Shown: positions 38,289 to 47,790, counted from the first letter of the stretch. The stretch: DNA of 52,993 nucleotides from Arenibacter amylolyticus (GCF_002150785.1 NZ_MTAZ01000042.1:1-52993); one strand, 5' to 3'. Numbers and translations are program-made. The notes: generated by a model not told the origin, from the letters alone.

Positions 38289-38930
38289 TTGAAAGATACG
38301 TTAAAACATCGCGGTATGCGTAATCAGCTTGCCGAAGTTCTTATAGAAAAGGGAATTGTGGATTCTGCGGTGTTGAATGCCATCCGTTCCATACCCAGAC
38401 ATTTGTTTCTAGACAGTAGTTTTGAAGATCATGCCTACCAGGATAAAGCATTTCCTATTGGGGCAGATCAAACCATTTCACAGCCCTATACCGTGGCTTT
38501 TCAAACTGAATTATTGCAGGTAGAACCCAATCACAAAATTCTCGAAATTGGGACCGGAAGTGGATATCAGACAGCTGTTCTACTAAAGCTTAAGGCGAGG
38601 GTTTATACCATAGAACGACAATTGGAGCTTTTTAAGAAAACCAACCTGTTTTTTAATAAAATGGGTTATAGGCCCAAGAGTTACATTTTTGGGGACGGTT
38701 ATAAGGGGATGCCCGAAGAGGCCCCCTTTGATGGGATTATTGTTACGGCAGGTGCTCCTTTTGTGCCCAATCCCTTACTGGCACAGCTTAAAATTGGAGG
38801 CAGATTGGTGATTCCAGTAGGAGTGGATGAACAAATAATGACCTTGTTCGTTAGAAAGTCGGCCAAGGAATTTGAAAAAACAGAACTGGGTTCTTTCCGA
38901 TTTGTGCCCTTGTTAGAAGATAAAAATTAA
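38289..38930 (+). CDS. pcm: Protein-L-isoaspartate O-methyltransferase
   Basis: Repairs isoaspartate in aged proteins by SAM-dependent methylation. The 213-aa enzyme shows ISQPYTVAFQTELL, the SAM motif LEIGTGSGYQTAVL, and GRLVIPVG. The start is TTG at 38289 (MKDTLKHRGM). A near-consensus -7 box (TAACTTTA) lies about 25 bp upstream. It ends at a bidirectional terminator shared with smpB. Confidence 0.93.
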   Translation: MKDTLKHRGMRNQLAEVLIEKGIVDSAVLNAIRSIPRHLFLDSSFEDHAYQDKAFPIGADQTISQPYTVAFQTELLQVEPNHKILEIGTGSGYQTAVLLKLKARVYTIERQLELFKKTNLFFNKMGYRPKSYIFGDGYKGMPEEAPFDGIIVTAGAPFVPNPLLAQLKIGGRLVIPVGVDEQIMTLFVRKSAKEFEKTELGSFRFVPLLEDKN

Positions 38931-38958
38931 GGCTGCTTACATTCATAAGCAGCCTTAT
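38929..38958. terminator. Bidirectional terminator between pcm and smpB
   Basis: Perfect 11-bp stem AAGGCTGCTTA / TAAGCAGCCTT with a 6-base loop. It is T-rich on the minus side. Confidence 0.75.
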
Positions 38959-38984
38959 TGGCTTTGGTGACTATACCTTTTGTC

Positions 38985-39446
38985 TTAATTATTGAAGCTC
39001 TTTTTAATCCGATCTAAATCTCTTTTGTTATCCCGGTCTTTGATGGTTTCGCGCTTGTCATAAAGTTTCTTACCCCGTGCCAAAGCAATATTTACTTTTG
39101 CCAGACCTCGGTCATTAAGAAAAAGATTTAGGGGAACTATGGTGAGTCCGCTATTTTTCACCTCTCGCTCTAACTTTTTTAGCTCTCCACGGTTAAGAAG
39201 CAACTTGCGTTCTGCTTTTGGGCGGTGGTTGTAGTGGGTCCCATGCGAATATTCGTCTACTTGCATATTAATCACAAACAATTCGCTCCTATCATTAAAT
39301 TCACAAAAGCTCTCAGATATAGAGGCCTTGCCTTCTCGGATAGACTTTATCTCGGTGCCCGATAATACGATGCCTGCAGTGTAGGTATCCAACAACTCAT
39401 AATCAAACCGAGCCCTTCTGTTTTTGATATTTATTTTCTTCTGCAT
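38985..39446 (-). CDS. smpB: SsrA-binding protein SmpB
   Basis: Binds tmRNA to rescue stalled ribosomes. The 153-aa protein starts at ATG 39446 ([19 protein letters not shown]); ten upstream codons are open but atypical. Family marks are [19 protein letters not shown] and [17 protein letters not shown]. The ssrA gene itself is not in this window. Confidence 0.95.
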   Translation of the reverse strand: MQKKINIKNRRARFDYELLDTYTAGIVLSGTEIKSIREGKASISESFCEFNDRSELFVINMQVDEYSHGTHYNHRPKAERKLLLNRGELKKLEREVKNSGLTIVPLNLFLNDRGLAKVNIALARGKKLYDKRETIKDRDNKRDLDRIKKSFNN

Positions 39447-39453
39447 ATAGCTA

Positions 39454-39461
39454 CAAAAATA
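39454..39461 (-). promoter_or_regulatory. Bacteroidota-type -7 box for smpB
   Basis: On the minus strand TATTTTTG matches TAnnTTTG and lies about 7 bp before the smpB ATG, so its leader would be very short. Confidence 0.4.
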
Positions 39462-39575
39462 GAAACAATTATTCAATTTATCTGCTTAGATGGGGATCTA
39501 CTATTCTTAATAATGCTATTTCCTTTAGTATTTCTGTATTGTTTTTCCCATTTTTACGATTAATCAAGAAAACAT

Positions 39576-40325
39576 ATGATCAGAGTATTGTATTTCGCCG
39601 CATGGGCGCTTTTAGTTGGGGCATGTAAGGAACAACCGAAAGATGTGCTTACGGCCCAGGAAATAGTGGATAGGTCTATCGCCATTAGTGGTGGGGAGAA
39701 GTACAGCAACAGTACTATTTCCTTTTCTTTTCGAGATATGGACTATAGCTCTACTTGGGAGAACAACAAGCGAAAATTAAGTAGGACTGGGGTAAAAGAT
39801 TCCGTTCCATTTACGGATGTCTTGCTAAATTATAAGTTTGAACGTAGGCAGGGCGATAGCGTGCTAAAGCTTTCCGATTCATTGGCCAATATTTACTCTA
39901 ATTCATTGAATTCCGTGCATTATTTTGTACATCTTCCCTATGGCTTAAATGACCCGGCCGTGAATAAGGAACTATTGGGAGAAACTACCGTAAAGGACGC
40001 GCCTTATTATAAAATCAAGATTACCTTTGATGAGGAAGGTGGGGGCGACGATTTTGAGGATGTATATGTATATTGGATCCATAAGAATACCTTTAAGGTT
40101 GATTACCTGGCGTACCAATTTCATGTGAATGGCGGAGGAATTAGGTTTAGGGCAGCTTACAATGAGCGTGTTATAAACGGAATTCGTTTTGTGGATTATG
40201 AAAATTATAAGGCAGACCCAGAAAGTGTATCCATATACGATACGGACAAATTGTACGAGAAAGGGGACTTAGAGTTACTCTCAAAAATTATCTCGGAAAA
40301 TGTAATGGTTCAACCAACAGATTAA
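39576..40325 (+). CDS. DUF6503 family lipoprotein
   Basis: A 249-aa exported lipoprotein with lipobox LVGAC (C17) and a mature region starting KEQPKDVLTAQEIVDRSIAI. It is a beta-rich protein with no enzymatic motif that I recognise. It fits the DUF6503 family of Bacteroidota. Its stop overlaps the stop of the convergent SixA-like gene by 3 bp. Confidence 0.82.
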   Translation: MIRVLYFAAWALLVGACKEQPKDVLTAQEIVDRSIAISGGEKYSNSTISFSFRDMDYSSTWENNKRKLSRTGVKDSVPFTDVLLNYKFERRQGDSVLKLSDSLANIYSNSLNSVHYFVHLPYGLNDPAVNKELLGETTVKDAPYYKIKITFDEEGGGDDFEDVYVYWIHKNTFKVDYLAYQFHVNGGGIRFRAAYNERVINGIRFVDYENYKADPESVSIYDTDKLYEKGDLELLSKIISENVMVQPTD

Positions 40326-40852
40326 TCCATTTTTAATCGGATATCAGTAGCTACCCCATCTATGATGCGTACTATAAACAAGCTCGAATTGTCATAATCT
40401 TCCATGGATTGATACTTTTCTTCGCCCAAAAGGCCATTTACAAATTGAGGGATGGTATTACTGTGCCCCACAATAAGGACATTCTTATCTAGATTAAGGT
40501 TTTTAAATTTCTCTATATTAACGGCATGGGGATCGTAGTATTGGGGTGTAATATCCTTTTTTATGGCAGTTGGGGCTGCCGTCATGGAAGTCCGCTTATA
40601 ATTGGAGGTATATATAGCGTCCAATGCCACATTATCCAATATCTCTGCCCAACGCATGGCGCGACCCAAACCCGATTGGTTTAATTCGGGATCTTTGTCC
40701 TCAGGTCTACTTCGATCCTTTTCGGCGTGTCGTATAAAGTAAAAGGTAGAAATATGGTTGTTGACAACTTGTTCCACTTCCTTGGGATCTTCCTTACATC
40801 CCAAAAAACCTAAGGTTAATACTAGTATCAATAGTAACTTTATGCCCTTCAT
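40322..40852 (-). CDS. SixA-like histidine phosphatase lipoprotein
   Basis: Histidine phosphatase superfamily (phosphoglycerate-mutase-like), 176 aa. It is lipid-anchored by lipobox FLGC (C19). The catalytic motif is FIRHAEKDRSR (RHA in place of RHG) and a second histidine follows in VLIVGHSNTIPQF. Cytoplasmic SixA dephosphorylates ArcB, but an exported form cannot do that, so the substrate is unknown. Confidence 0.88.
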   Translation of the reverse strand: MKGIKLLLILVLTLGFLGCKEDPKEVEQVVNNHISTFYFIRHAEKDRSRPEDKDPELNQSGLGRAMRWAEILDNVALDAIYTSNYKRTSMTAAPTAIKKDITPQYYDPHAVNIEKFKNLNLDKNVLIVGHSNTIPQFVNGLLGEEKYQSMEDYDNSSLFIVRIIDGVATDIRLKMD

Positions 40853-41081
40853 AATCTATTCTGATTTAGGTAATTCTCATTGGTATTATGGTAACTGAAA
40901 AAATGGGGAAATAGTATGTATCCACGAGGGTTTTTGTGCATTGCGGTATGTTTCAAAGTAATCAACGATTTTTTGTGGACTCCCTTTTGTGATAAAGCAT
41001 CAAGATCTTTCTGAAGCATACCTGAAAAATGACATTCAGATTATTAAAAATGCTTGGCTGCTTCGGCAAATTCCAATTCGG

Positions 41082-41678
41082 TTATTTCTTTATTTCCCTT
41101 GTGATTAATTGGTCCAAGTAAGCTACCGTATTGATCAAGTATTTTCGATCATCGGTAATGGTAGCCATGGTAACGGCGCCTTGTATCATGGTAAATAGTT
41201 GTTTTGAAAATTGCAAGGGGGTTACTGGTAGTCTAATTTCATTATTGTTTACTCCATTTTCCAAAACCAAAGCAATCTTACCTTCAATGTTTTTTATAGT
41301 TTCCTTGGTGGCAGCTAAGAGTAGGTTGTTGTTATTTTTGGCATCTATACCTACATTTACCAAGGGGCAACCTCCTAGGGATTCCGTAAACTCATCGTAA
41401 GTGCGATAAAAATTAGTGAACACCAAAATTTTCTCCAAGGCAGATCCCTCAGTATTTAATTGTTCATCCAATTTGGAGAGTAGTTTCTTGCTATTGTACT
41501 CAAAAGAGGCCAAGGCGAGAGATTCCTTGTTTTCAAAATTTCCGTACAAAGCACCCTTGGTGAGTCCGGTTGCCTCTGTAAGATCGCTCATACTAGTGGC
41601 AACATACCCTAGTTTATTAAAGATGGGTGCTACGGTTTCAATAATGTAAGCGGTGGTCCTTTCTGCTTTAGTAGACAT
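41082..41678 (-). CDS. TetR/AcrR-family transcriptional regulator
   Basis: A 198-aa repressor-type regulator. The N-terminal helix-turn-helix is TSMSDLTEATGLTKGALYGNF (about 27-47, quoted in part), followed by a ligand-binding domain. A 16-bp palindrome ahead of the gene (41713-41728) may be its own operator. Neither neighbour is an obvious target. The ligand is unknown. Confidence 0.9.
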   Translation of the reverse strand: MSTKAERTTAYIIETVAPIFNKLGYVATSMSDLTEATGLTKGALYGNFENKESLALASFEYNSKKLLSKLDEQLNTEGSALEKILVFTNFYRTYDEFTESLGGCPLVNVGIDAKNNNNLLLAATKETIKNIEGKIALVLENGVNNNEIRLPVTPLQFSKQLFTMIQGAVTMATITDDRKYLINTVAYLDQLITREIKK

Positions 41679-41712
41679 GTCCTAACAGTTTTAAGCTAAT
41701 ATAGAATATTTT

Positions 41713-41728
41713 TATACTGTAAGGTATA
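41713..41728. promoter_or_regulatory. Palindrome upstream of the TetR-type gene
   Basis: TATAC-TGTAAG-GTATA, 5-bp arms with a 6-bp spacer, 35 bp ahead of the regulator ATG. Position fits an autoregulatory site, but the arms are short and AT-rich. Confidence 0.35.
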
Positions 41729-41837
41729 TAATGTTTGTCAATAAAACCAATTTCGCTTTAAAATTATTATGGGATATTACATAGGAGGGAAGGAATATGC
41801 TAAATGCCACTAATGCTGTGCCTGTGTCTTCTTGAAT

Positions 41838-41876
41838 AAAAAAGCGCTCCATAGTTAAATGGAGCGCTTTTGAGGA
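41838..41876. terminator. Terminator after clpB
   Basis: Stem AAAAGCGCTCCAT / ATGGAGCGCTTTT with a short loop, lying just past the clpB stop on the minus strand; A and T runs on both sides. Confidence 0.85.
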
Positions 41877-41884
41877 AAATTAAT

Positions 41885-44500
41885 TTACGATTTTCCCAGC
41901 TTTTTGGCAAGGTCTTTTTCATTTCTAAATACCAGCTTATCGTCAAAGTTATCCATAAGGACCACACTGCCTGGTCCTATATTACCGCTAAGGAGTTCTT
42001 TGGAAATGTTGTTTAACACCTCTTTTTGAATTACTCTCTTAATGGGGCGCGCTCCATATTGCGGATCGTACCCTCTATTGGCTAAATACTGGATAGCTTC
42101 CTCCGTGGCATCGAGGGTTATTTGTTGCTCCTCTACCATTTGTTTTAATTGATCTAATTGTAAAATCACAATTTTCTTGATATCCTCCTTGCTCAAAGGT
42201 GTAAACATGATTATATCGTCTATTCGGTTCAAGAATTCTGGACGAATGGTTTTCCGTAGGAGTCCCAGAACCTCTACCCTTGCGGCTTCGGTGGCACTAT
42301 AGATATCGGAATTATCCTCGAATTTCTCTTGGATAATGTGACTTCCCATATTACTGGTCATTATTATGATCGTGTTCTTAAAATCGGCAACCCTTCCTTT
42401 ATTATCTGTAAGGCGACCTTCATCCAAGACCTGTAGTAGTATGTTAAAGGTATCGGGATGTGCTTTTTCAATTTCATCCAATAATACCACGGAGTAGGGT
42501 CTTCTCCGTACCGCCTCGGTTAATTGCCCTCCCTCTTCGTAACCAACATATCCCGGAGGTGCACCTACCAGTCTACTCACCGCATGCCTTTCCTGATATT
42601 CGCTCATATCTATACGGGTCATGGCGTTTTCGTCATCAAAAAGGTAGGCTGCTAACGTTTTGGCCAGTTCCGTTTTACCAACTCCTGTGGTTCCCAAAAA
42701 CAGGAAGGAGCCAATAGGTTTCTTATGGTCTTGGAGTCCGGCGCGACTCCTTCTAATGGCGTCCGATACTGCTTCTATTGCTTCTTGCTGACCAACTACC
42801 CGTTTGTGGAGCACCCCTTCTAGGTTTAAGAGTTTCTCGCGCTCACTTTGCAGCATTTTAGTAACTGGGATACCCGTCCATTTAGCCACTACCTCGGCTA
42901 TATCCTCATAGGTAACTTCTTCCTTAATCAAGGTTTCCCCGAGTTGTTGCTGTTCTAGATCGGCTTGGAGTTTCTCTAGCTTTTCCTGGGCCTCTTTAAT
43001 TTTTCCGTATCTAATCTCAGCTACTTTTCCGTAATCTCCATTTCTTTCTGCCCTTTCGGCTTCCACCTTGTAGTTTTCAATATCCTTCTTTGTTTGTTGG
43101 ATATCATCAACCACGGCCTTCTCGCTCTCCCATTTGGCATAGATTTCGTTTCGTTCTTCCTTGATATTGGCCAAGTCTATGTTCAGTGCTTTTAGTTTAG
43201 AGGTGTCGTCTTCCCTTTTAATGGCCTCCATCTCAATTTCTAACTGCATTATTTTACGATCTAGGACATCCAATTCCTCGGGCTTGGAGTTTATTTCCAT
43301 CCGTAGTTTTGAAGCGGCCTCATCCATTAGGTCTATTGCCTTATCGGGAAGGAAACGGTTGGTAATATAGCGCTGCGATAATTCCACGGCTGCAATAACT
43401 GCCTCGTCCTTGATTCGGACCTTGTGGTGGGTCTCGTATTTTTCTTTAATACCTCGCAGGATAGAAATGGCACTTTCAGTATCTGGCTCGTCTACCACTA
43501 CCTTTTGGAATCTTCGTTCCAAGGCTTTGTCTTTCTCAAAATATTTTTGATACTCATCCAGGGTGGTAGCCCCTATAGCTCTTAATTCGCCCCGTGCTAG
43601 TGCCGGTTTTAGAATATTAGCCGCGTCCATGGCCCCTTGCCCGCCTCCGGCGCCTACTAGGGTATGGATTTCATCTATAAATAATATAATGTTCCCGTCC
43701 GAGGTAGTAACTTCCTTAATCACTGCCTTTAGCCGCTCCTCAAATTCCCCTTTGTATTTAGCACCTGCAATGAGGGCTCCCATATCCAGGGAAAAGATGG
43801 TTTTGTCTTTTAGATTCTCCGGGATGTCGCCCTGTACAATTCTATGCGCAAGCCCTTCGGCTATAGCGGTTTTACCAACACCTGGTTCCCCTACCAGCAT
43901 GGGATTGTTTTTGGTTCTTCTAGATAAAATCTGTAATACCCTTCTTATTTCCTCGTCCCTGCCAATTACGGGATCTAAATTGCCACTATCTGCCAGTACA
44001 TTTAGGTTTTTGGCATATTTGTTTAGGGAATTATAGGTGTCCTCCGCACTTTGGGAAGTAACCTTTCCTCCTTTGCGCAACTCATTGATTGCGGCAGTGA
44101 GGTCTTTTTCGGTTACCCCTTGGTCCTTTAGGACCTGTGCAATCTTACTTTTAGACTTAAAAATGGCCAACAGTAAATGCTCAATGGATACATATTCATC
44201 TTCCATCTTTTTTGCAATAATGCCCGCCTCGTTTAGGGTTTTCCCTGCTTCCCTAGAAACCATAATCTCCCCTCCGGAGACTTTTGGAAAACTTTCCAGT
44301 TCCTTATCTAGAATTTGCTTCAGCATGGAAATGTTGACGTTTAATTTCTTCAGAATAAACGGAAGTACATTCTCCTCTACTTCAGAAATAGCCTTAAATA
44401 TATGTTCGTTTTCTATTTGTTGGTGCCCAAAGCCTTGCGCAATTTGTTGCGCTTGCTGTATGGCCTCCTGCGATTTTATGGTGAAATTATTAAAGTTCAT
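41885..44500 (-). CDS. clpB: ATP-dependent disaggregase ClpB
   Basis: Hsp100 chaperone that rescues aggregated proteins with DnaK. The full 871-aa protein has the Clp N domain (1-145), a first AAA+ domain with Walker A GEPGVGKT (204-211) and Walker B FIDEIH (274-279), the coiled-coil M domain that defines ClpB (about 400-525), and a second AAA+ domain with GTTGVGKT (603-610). Upstream direct repeats may be a promoter or heat-control site. Confidence 0.97.
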   Translation of the reverse strand: MNFNNFTIKSQEAIQQAQQIAQGFGHQQIENEHIFKAISEVEENVLPFILKKLNVNISMLKQILDKELESFPKVSGGEIMVSREAGKTLNEAGIIAKKMEDEYVSIEHLLLAIFKSKSKIAQVLKDQGVTEKDLTAAINELRKGGKVTSQSAEDTYNSLNKYAKNLNVLADSGNLDPVIGRDEEIRRVLQILSRRTKNNPMLVGEPGVGKTAIAEGLAHRIVQGDIPENLKDKTIFSLDMGALIAGAKYKGEFEERLKAVIKEVTTSDGNIILFIDEIHTLVGAGGGQGAMDAANILKPALARGELRAIGATTLDEYQKYFEKDKALERRFQKVVVDEPDTESAISILRGIKEKYETHHKVRIKDEAVIAAVELSQRYITNRFLPDKAIDLMDEAASKLRMEINSKPEELDVLDRKIMQLEIEMEAIKREDDTSKLKALNIDLANIKEERNEIYAKWESEKAVVDDIQQTKKDIENYKVEAERAERNGDYGKVAEIRYGKIKEAQEKLEKLQADLEQQQLGETLIKEEVTYEDIAEVVAKWTGIPVTKMLQSEREKLLNLEGVLHKRVVGQQEAIEAVSDAIRRSRAGLQDHKKPIGSFLFLGTTGVGKTELAKTLAAYLFDDENAMTRIDMSEYQERHAVSRLVGAPPGYVGYEEGGQLTEAVRRRPYSVVLLDEIEKAHPDTFNILLQVLDEGRLTDNKGRVADFKNTIIIMTSNMGSHIIQEKFEDNSDIYSATEAARVEVLGLLRKTIRPEFLNRIDDIIMFTPLSKEDIKKIVILQLDQLKQMVEEQQITLDATEEAIQYLANRGYDPQYGARPIKRVIQKEVLNNISKELLSGNIGPGSVVLMDNFDDKLVFRNEKDLAKKLGKS

Positions 44501-44552
44501 ATAGCTGTTTTTTATGTCTTGTTATTGTGTATTTTTGATGTGATTAAGGCAA

Positions 44553-44582
44553 CAACCTTACCATATTCAATTTAAGACAAAA
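44553..44582 (-). promoter_or_regulatory. Candidate clpB promoter
   Basis: On the minus strand TTTTG (44578-44582) is followed after 17 bp by TAAGGTTG (44553-44560), one mismatch from TAnnTTTG. The -33 element lies inside the upstream repeats described separately. Confidence 0.45.
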
Positions 44583-44614
44583 TGTCGCTTTGCTGGAGGA
44601 ATTTTAAGACAAAA
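44571..44614. repeat. Two direct repeats upstream of clpB
   Basis: TTTAAGACAAAA occurs at 44571-44582 and 44603-44614, 32 bp apart (about three helix turns). The first copy extends into a short palindrome GACAAAATGTC (44576-44586). A heat-shock operator is one possibility. Confidence 0.55.
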
Positions 44615-44667
44615 AGACATAGTGTAAGGAAGTTAGCAAATGTTCGACCGATTCATAAAATTACAAA

Positions 44668-45069
44668 ATGGGAATATTAAACAGGTTATTTGGGAAGGAT
44701 AATAATTTGGAAGACAATAATAAGGAAGAAAATCAGGTGCCATGGATACCCTTAACTTCTGTGGATCAGCTTTCGGAAATTAAAGAAAAGTCGGGCAAGA
44801 AGACCCAAGTGATTTTTAAGCATTCCACTACCTGCGGAATTAGTAGGATGGTTATGAACGGATTTAATGCATCCTATAATCTTTCTAGTGATCAAGTAGA
44901 TTTATATTACCTAGATCTTCAAAGTTATAGATCTGTTTCCAATGAAGTAGCAGCATTATTTCAACTAAGACATGAATCGCCCCAACTATTAGTCATTAAG
45001 GAGGGGGTAGTGGTGGCGCATGATTCGCATGGAGGAATTTCCCAACTAGATTTAGCGGAATTTGTTTAA
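44668..45069 (+). CDS. ytxJ: Bacillithiol-associated monothiol thioredoxin-like protein YtxJ
   Basis: A 133-aa thioredoxin-fold protein. The active-site stretch is KHSTTCGISRM (about 51-61), with a single cysteine. This is the bacilliredoxin-like form described as YtxJ in bacillithiol-using bacteria. It would imply that the host makes bacillithiol. It is divergent from clpB, compatible with a stress context. Confidence 0.85.
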   Translation: MGILNRLFGKDNNLEDNNKEENQVPWIPLTSVDQLSEIKEKSGKKTQVIFKHSTTCGISRMVMNGFNASYNLSSDQVDLYYLDLQSYRSVSNEVAALFQLRHESPQLLVIKEGVVVAHDSHGGISQLDLAEFV

Positions 45070-45100
45070 CCCTAGAAGCTAACTTTATGCATCTAGGGTT
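45068..45100. terminator. Bidirectional terminator between ytxJ and unknown lipoprotein
   Basis: Perfect 9-bp stem AACCCTAGA / TCTAGGGTT with a 15-base loop, overlapping the ytxJ stop codon, in a convergent gap. Confidence 0.65.
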
Positions 45101-45123
45101 TTGGAAGGGAGTGATAGAGTTGT

Positions 45124-46311
45124 TTAATTAAAGCGATGCCTGTTCAGGATTCCCTTTAATTTGAACTTTAGATCTTCCCCGGCATCATACACCATTTCCT
45201 CATTAGTAGGGAAGGGGACGGAAGAGTTGGACAAGAGGGTAAGTAGTTTGTCTTCTAAGGCCCTTTTATCACCCTCATGCGTTGCGTAATTGTGGCTAAA
45301 CACAAACTCACTGACTAGTGGGTAGGAGTTTAACTGCTGTTTGCTATGAAGGTCTACAAAACGAACGTTTCCTCTAAGTTGCACCTTTTTAAATTGGTTG
45401 AACTGATAGAAATCGCAGCGAACGGTTTTAAACTTATCTACTTTAATCTTATTGCCTAGACTATCCTTTACCACATTCCCCTCCGAGTTAAGTGCGTATT
45501 TATAACCGTCTTTAATTAACTTCTCTCGCTGTATCTGTTTTTCGGTAATCTGTTCTGGACTAATGTTAATATCCGTAAAGGCAAGTTCCATTTCATAATC
45601 ATAAGGAACGTTATCTTGAGTGTTGGTATGGTAAACCGTCCATATATCGTTTAGGCCGTAGGTATTAAAGTTTAATAGTTCGGCTTCTAGTCTAGCGGGA
45701 ATAATTTGCTCGGAATCATTGATCATAACTACATTCACATAATCTAATCCCTTGCGGTGGGCTTCTTCCAATTTTAGCTTCACGTCCCTAAAATTCGGAT
45801 TAATTTGGTTTAAATAATTGAAGTCTGCATAGGCTTTTCTATAGTCTTGCTTGGAGTTTCCCGTTTGTAAAAGTGTATTGGCATTTGCATAAAGATAGTT
45901 AGAGAGCTTCTTTTTTGCGTTGAGTATATCGTTGTCATAACTTTTAAAGCTAAACCTAGCTTGTCTATTTTCATCATAAAGTTGTAAGGGAAGCAATGGT
46001 CTTATGCGTTCTTGCATGGCTTTTAATCCCTCATACCCGTTATAAATGGCTTCCAGATTTGCCGGGTTGTTTTCCTTCTTTAAGAAGGCAATATGTTGTA
46101 ATTCGCGCTCAGCATTCTTTTTAAAAGCCTCTTCCAATAAAAGGATATAGGGTTGATGGCTTTTCTTAGACTTATTCTCCCTTAGGTTTTTTAAGGCGTT
46201 GGTGATAGCAGCGTTATAATTGCCTACGTTGATATCTGCCTGGGTTTTTTTCACCCCGCTACAGGAAAGGAAAAATATGGTAAGTAAGGGCAACAGAATA
46301 ACTCTCTTCAT
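45124..46311 (-). CDS. Unknown lipoprotein
   Basis: A 395-aa lipoprotein with lipobox FFLSC (C17). The N-terminal half has helical repeats that resemble TPRs (KTQADINVGNYNAAITNALK, residues about 21-40). The rest is beta-rich with no motif that I recognise. It is likely outer-membrane or periplasmic. There is no strong operon partner: fumarylacetoacetase is 105 bp upstream on the same strand. Confidence 0.75.
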   Translation of the reverse strand: MKRVILLPLLTIFFLSCSGVKKTQADINVGNYNAAITNALKNLRENKSKKSHQPYILLLEEAFKKNAERELQHIAFLKKENNPANLEAIYNGYEGLKAMQERIRPLLPLQLYDENRQARFSFKSYDNDILNAKKKLSNYLYANANTLLQTGNSKQDYRKAYADFNYLNQINPNFRDVKLKLEEAHRKGLDYVNVVMINDSEQIIPARLEAELLNFNTYGLNDIWTVYHTNTQDNVPYDYEMELAFTDINISPEQITEKQIQREKLIKDGYKYALNSEGNVVKDSLGNKIKVDKFKTVRCDFYQFNQFKKVQLRGNVRFVDLHSKQQLNSYPLVSEFVFSHNYATHEGDKRALEDKLLTLLSNSSVPFPTNEEMVYDAGEDLKFKLKGILNRHRFN

Positions 46312-46416
46312 AATTTGATCGTTCTAATTTTTGCAATGAATGATTTGGCTAGGACCAAAACTCTTAATTACTGAAACGCAAATGAAGAGAAAATCGTACA
46401 AATACGAATAAAATTT

Positions 46417-47703
46417 TTATTGTTTATGTTGGTAAGTCGGTAATAGCTTGGTAGCCACTTCCCCAAACCCGATGCGTACGTTATTCTTTTCGCAATAACC
46501 ACGCATGGTAACGGTGTCATGGTCCTCAATAAACTTTCTGGTGGAGCCATCCTTCAGTTGTAAGGGTTTTTCTCCACGCCACGTAAGCTCTAGCATAGAA
46601 CCATAACTATCAGGTGTAGGTCCAGATACGGTTCCGCTTCCCATCATATCCCCACTATTAATCTTACAGCCATTTACCGTATGGTGGGCTAATTGTTGTG
46701 CCATGGTCCAATACATATACTTAAAGTTAGACTTGGCTACTATGGTTTCACTGCCATTATCTGGGGTTATGGATACTTCCAAATTTATGTCTACCCCCTT
46801 GTTGTTTGGGTGTCTTAAGTAGGGTAGGGGGAGTGGATTTTGTTCAGGACTGGGCACTCTAAAAGGCTCCAAAGCATCCATGGTAACAATCCAAGGAGAT
46901 ATGGAGGAAGCAAAACTTTTGGCTAAAAACGGGCCTAAGGGTACATATTCCCATTTTTGAATATCCCGGGCACTCCAGTCGTTAAACAGTACCATTCCAA
47001 AGATATAATCTTCTGCATCCTCTATGGGAATAGGTTCTCCCAATGCGTTGGCATCGGTAGTAATAAATGCCATCTCCAACTCAAAATCCACCAATTTGGA
47101 GGGGCCAAATACGGGCTGCTCTGCCCCTTTTGGAAGCGTTTGTCCCGAAGGTCTTCTTATAGCGGTGCCGCTGGGTACAATAGTAGAGCTTCTGCCGTGG
47201 TAGCCCACAGGAAGGTGGAGCCAATTGGGTAACAAAGCATTTTCCGGGTCCCGAAACATCTTGCCTACATTGGTGGCATGTTCTTTAGAGGAATAAAAGT
47301 CGGTATAATCGCCAATCTGTACAGGTAGTTGCATTTCTATCTCGTCCATAGTAAATAGCACAACACTTTTATGGTCCTCGTTGCCCTGCAAGGCCTTGTT
47401 GTTGATATCAAAAATTTCGCTGATCCTGTTCCTTACCAAGCGCCATGTTTTTTTCCCGTCGGAAATAAAGTCGTTAAGCGTGTCCTGTAAAAATATATCA
47501 TTGTTTAACGGAATGCCTTTAAAATAGCCCAATTGGTGCAGTGCACCCAGATCAATAGCGTAATCGCCAATTCTGGTGCCTATGGTTATGATATCGTCTC
47601 GGGTTAAAAAGACACCAAAGGGAATATTCTGGATTGGAAAATCGGAATTGGGCGGTACTGGTAGCCACGTTTTCTTTGCAGGGTCGTTGGTTTTAAGAGG
47701 CAT
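46417..47703 (-). CDS. fahA: Fumarylacetoacetase
   Basis: Last step of tyrosine/phenylalanine catabolism: fumarylacetoacetate to fumarate and acetoacetate. The 428-aa protein has the N-terminal SH3-like domain and the catalytic domain with YTDFYSSKEHATNVG and PVGYHGRSSTIV (catalytic H in the first). C-terminal GSGTVSGPTPDSYG is typical. Other tyrosine catabolic genes are not adjacent in this window. Confidence 0.95.
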   Translation of the reverse strand: MPLKTNDPAKKTWLPVPPNSDFPIQNIPFGVFLTRDDIITIGTRIGDYAIDLGALHQLGYFKGIPLNNDIFLQDTLNDFISDGKKTWRLVRNRISEIFDINNKALQGNEDHKSVVLFTMDEIEMQLPVQIGDYTDFYSSKEHATNVGKMFRDPENALLPNWLHLPVGYHGRSSTIVPSGTAIRRPSGQTLPKGAEQPVFGPSKLVDFELEMAFITTDANALGEPIPIEDAEDYIFGMVLFNDWSARDIQKWEYVPLGPFLAKSFASSISPWIVTMDALEPFRVPSPEQNPLPLPYLRHPNNKGVDINLEVSITPDNGSETIVAKSNFKYMYWTMAQQLAHHTVNGCKINSGDMMGSGTVSGPTPDSYGSMLELTWRGEKPLQLKDGSTRKFIEDHDTVTMRGYCEKNNVRIGFGEVATKLLPTYQHKQ

Positions 47704-47782
47704 ATACAGGCTTGTTAATTAATGTTGAATAAATATCTATATCAAATATATTGTTTTCTTCCAATTAACGCGATGCAATTTG

Positions 47783-47790
47783 TATTTTTG
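47783..47790 (+). promoter_or_regulatory. Bacteroidota-type -7 box for glyA
   Basis: TATTTTTG matches TAnnTTTG and lies about 28 bp ahead of the glyA ATG. No clear -33 TTG at ideal spacing. Confidence 0.45.

Noticed and set aside
41044-41092. Short tail frame ending LEFAEAAKHF after the TetR-type gene
   Set aside because: Overlaps the TetR stop out of frame and has no start or upstream extension; probably chance.
43563-44504. Two long open frames antisense to clpB
   Set aside because: Shadow frames of a strongly conserved gene; no motif or start signal.
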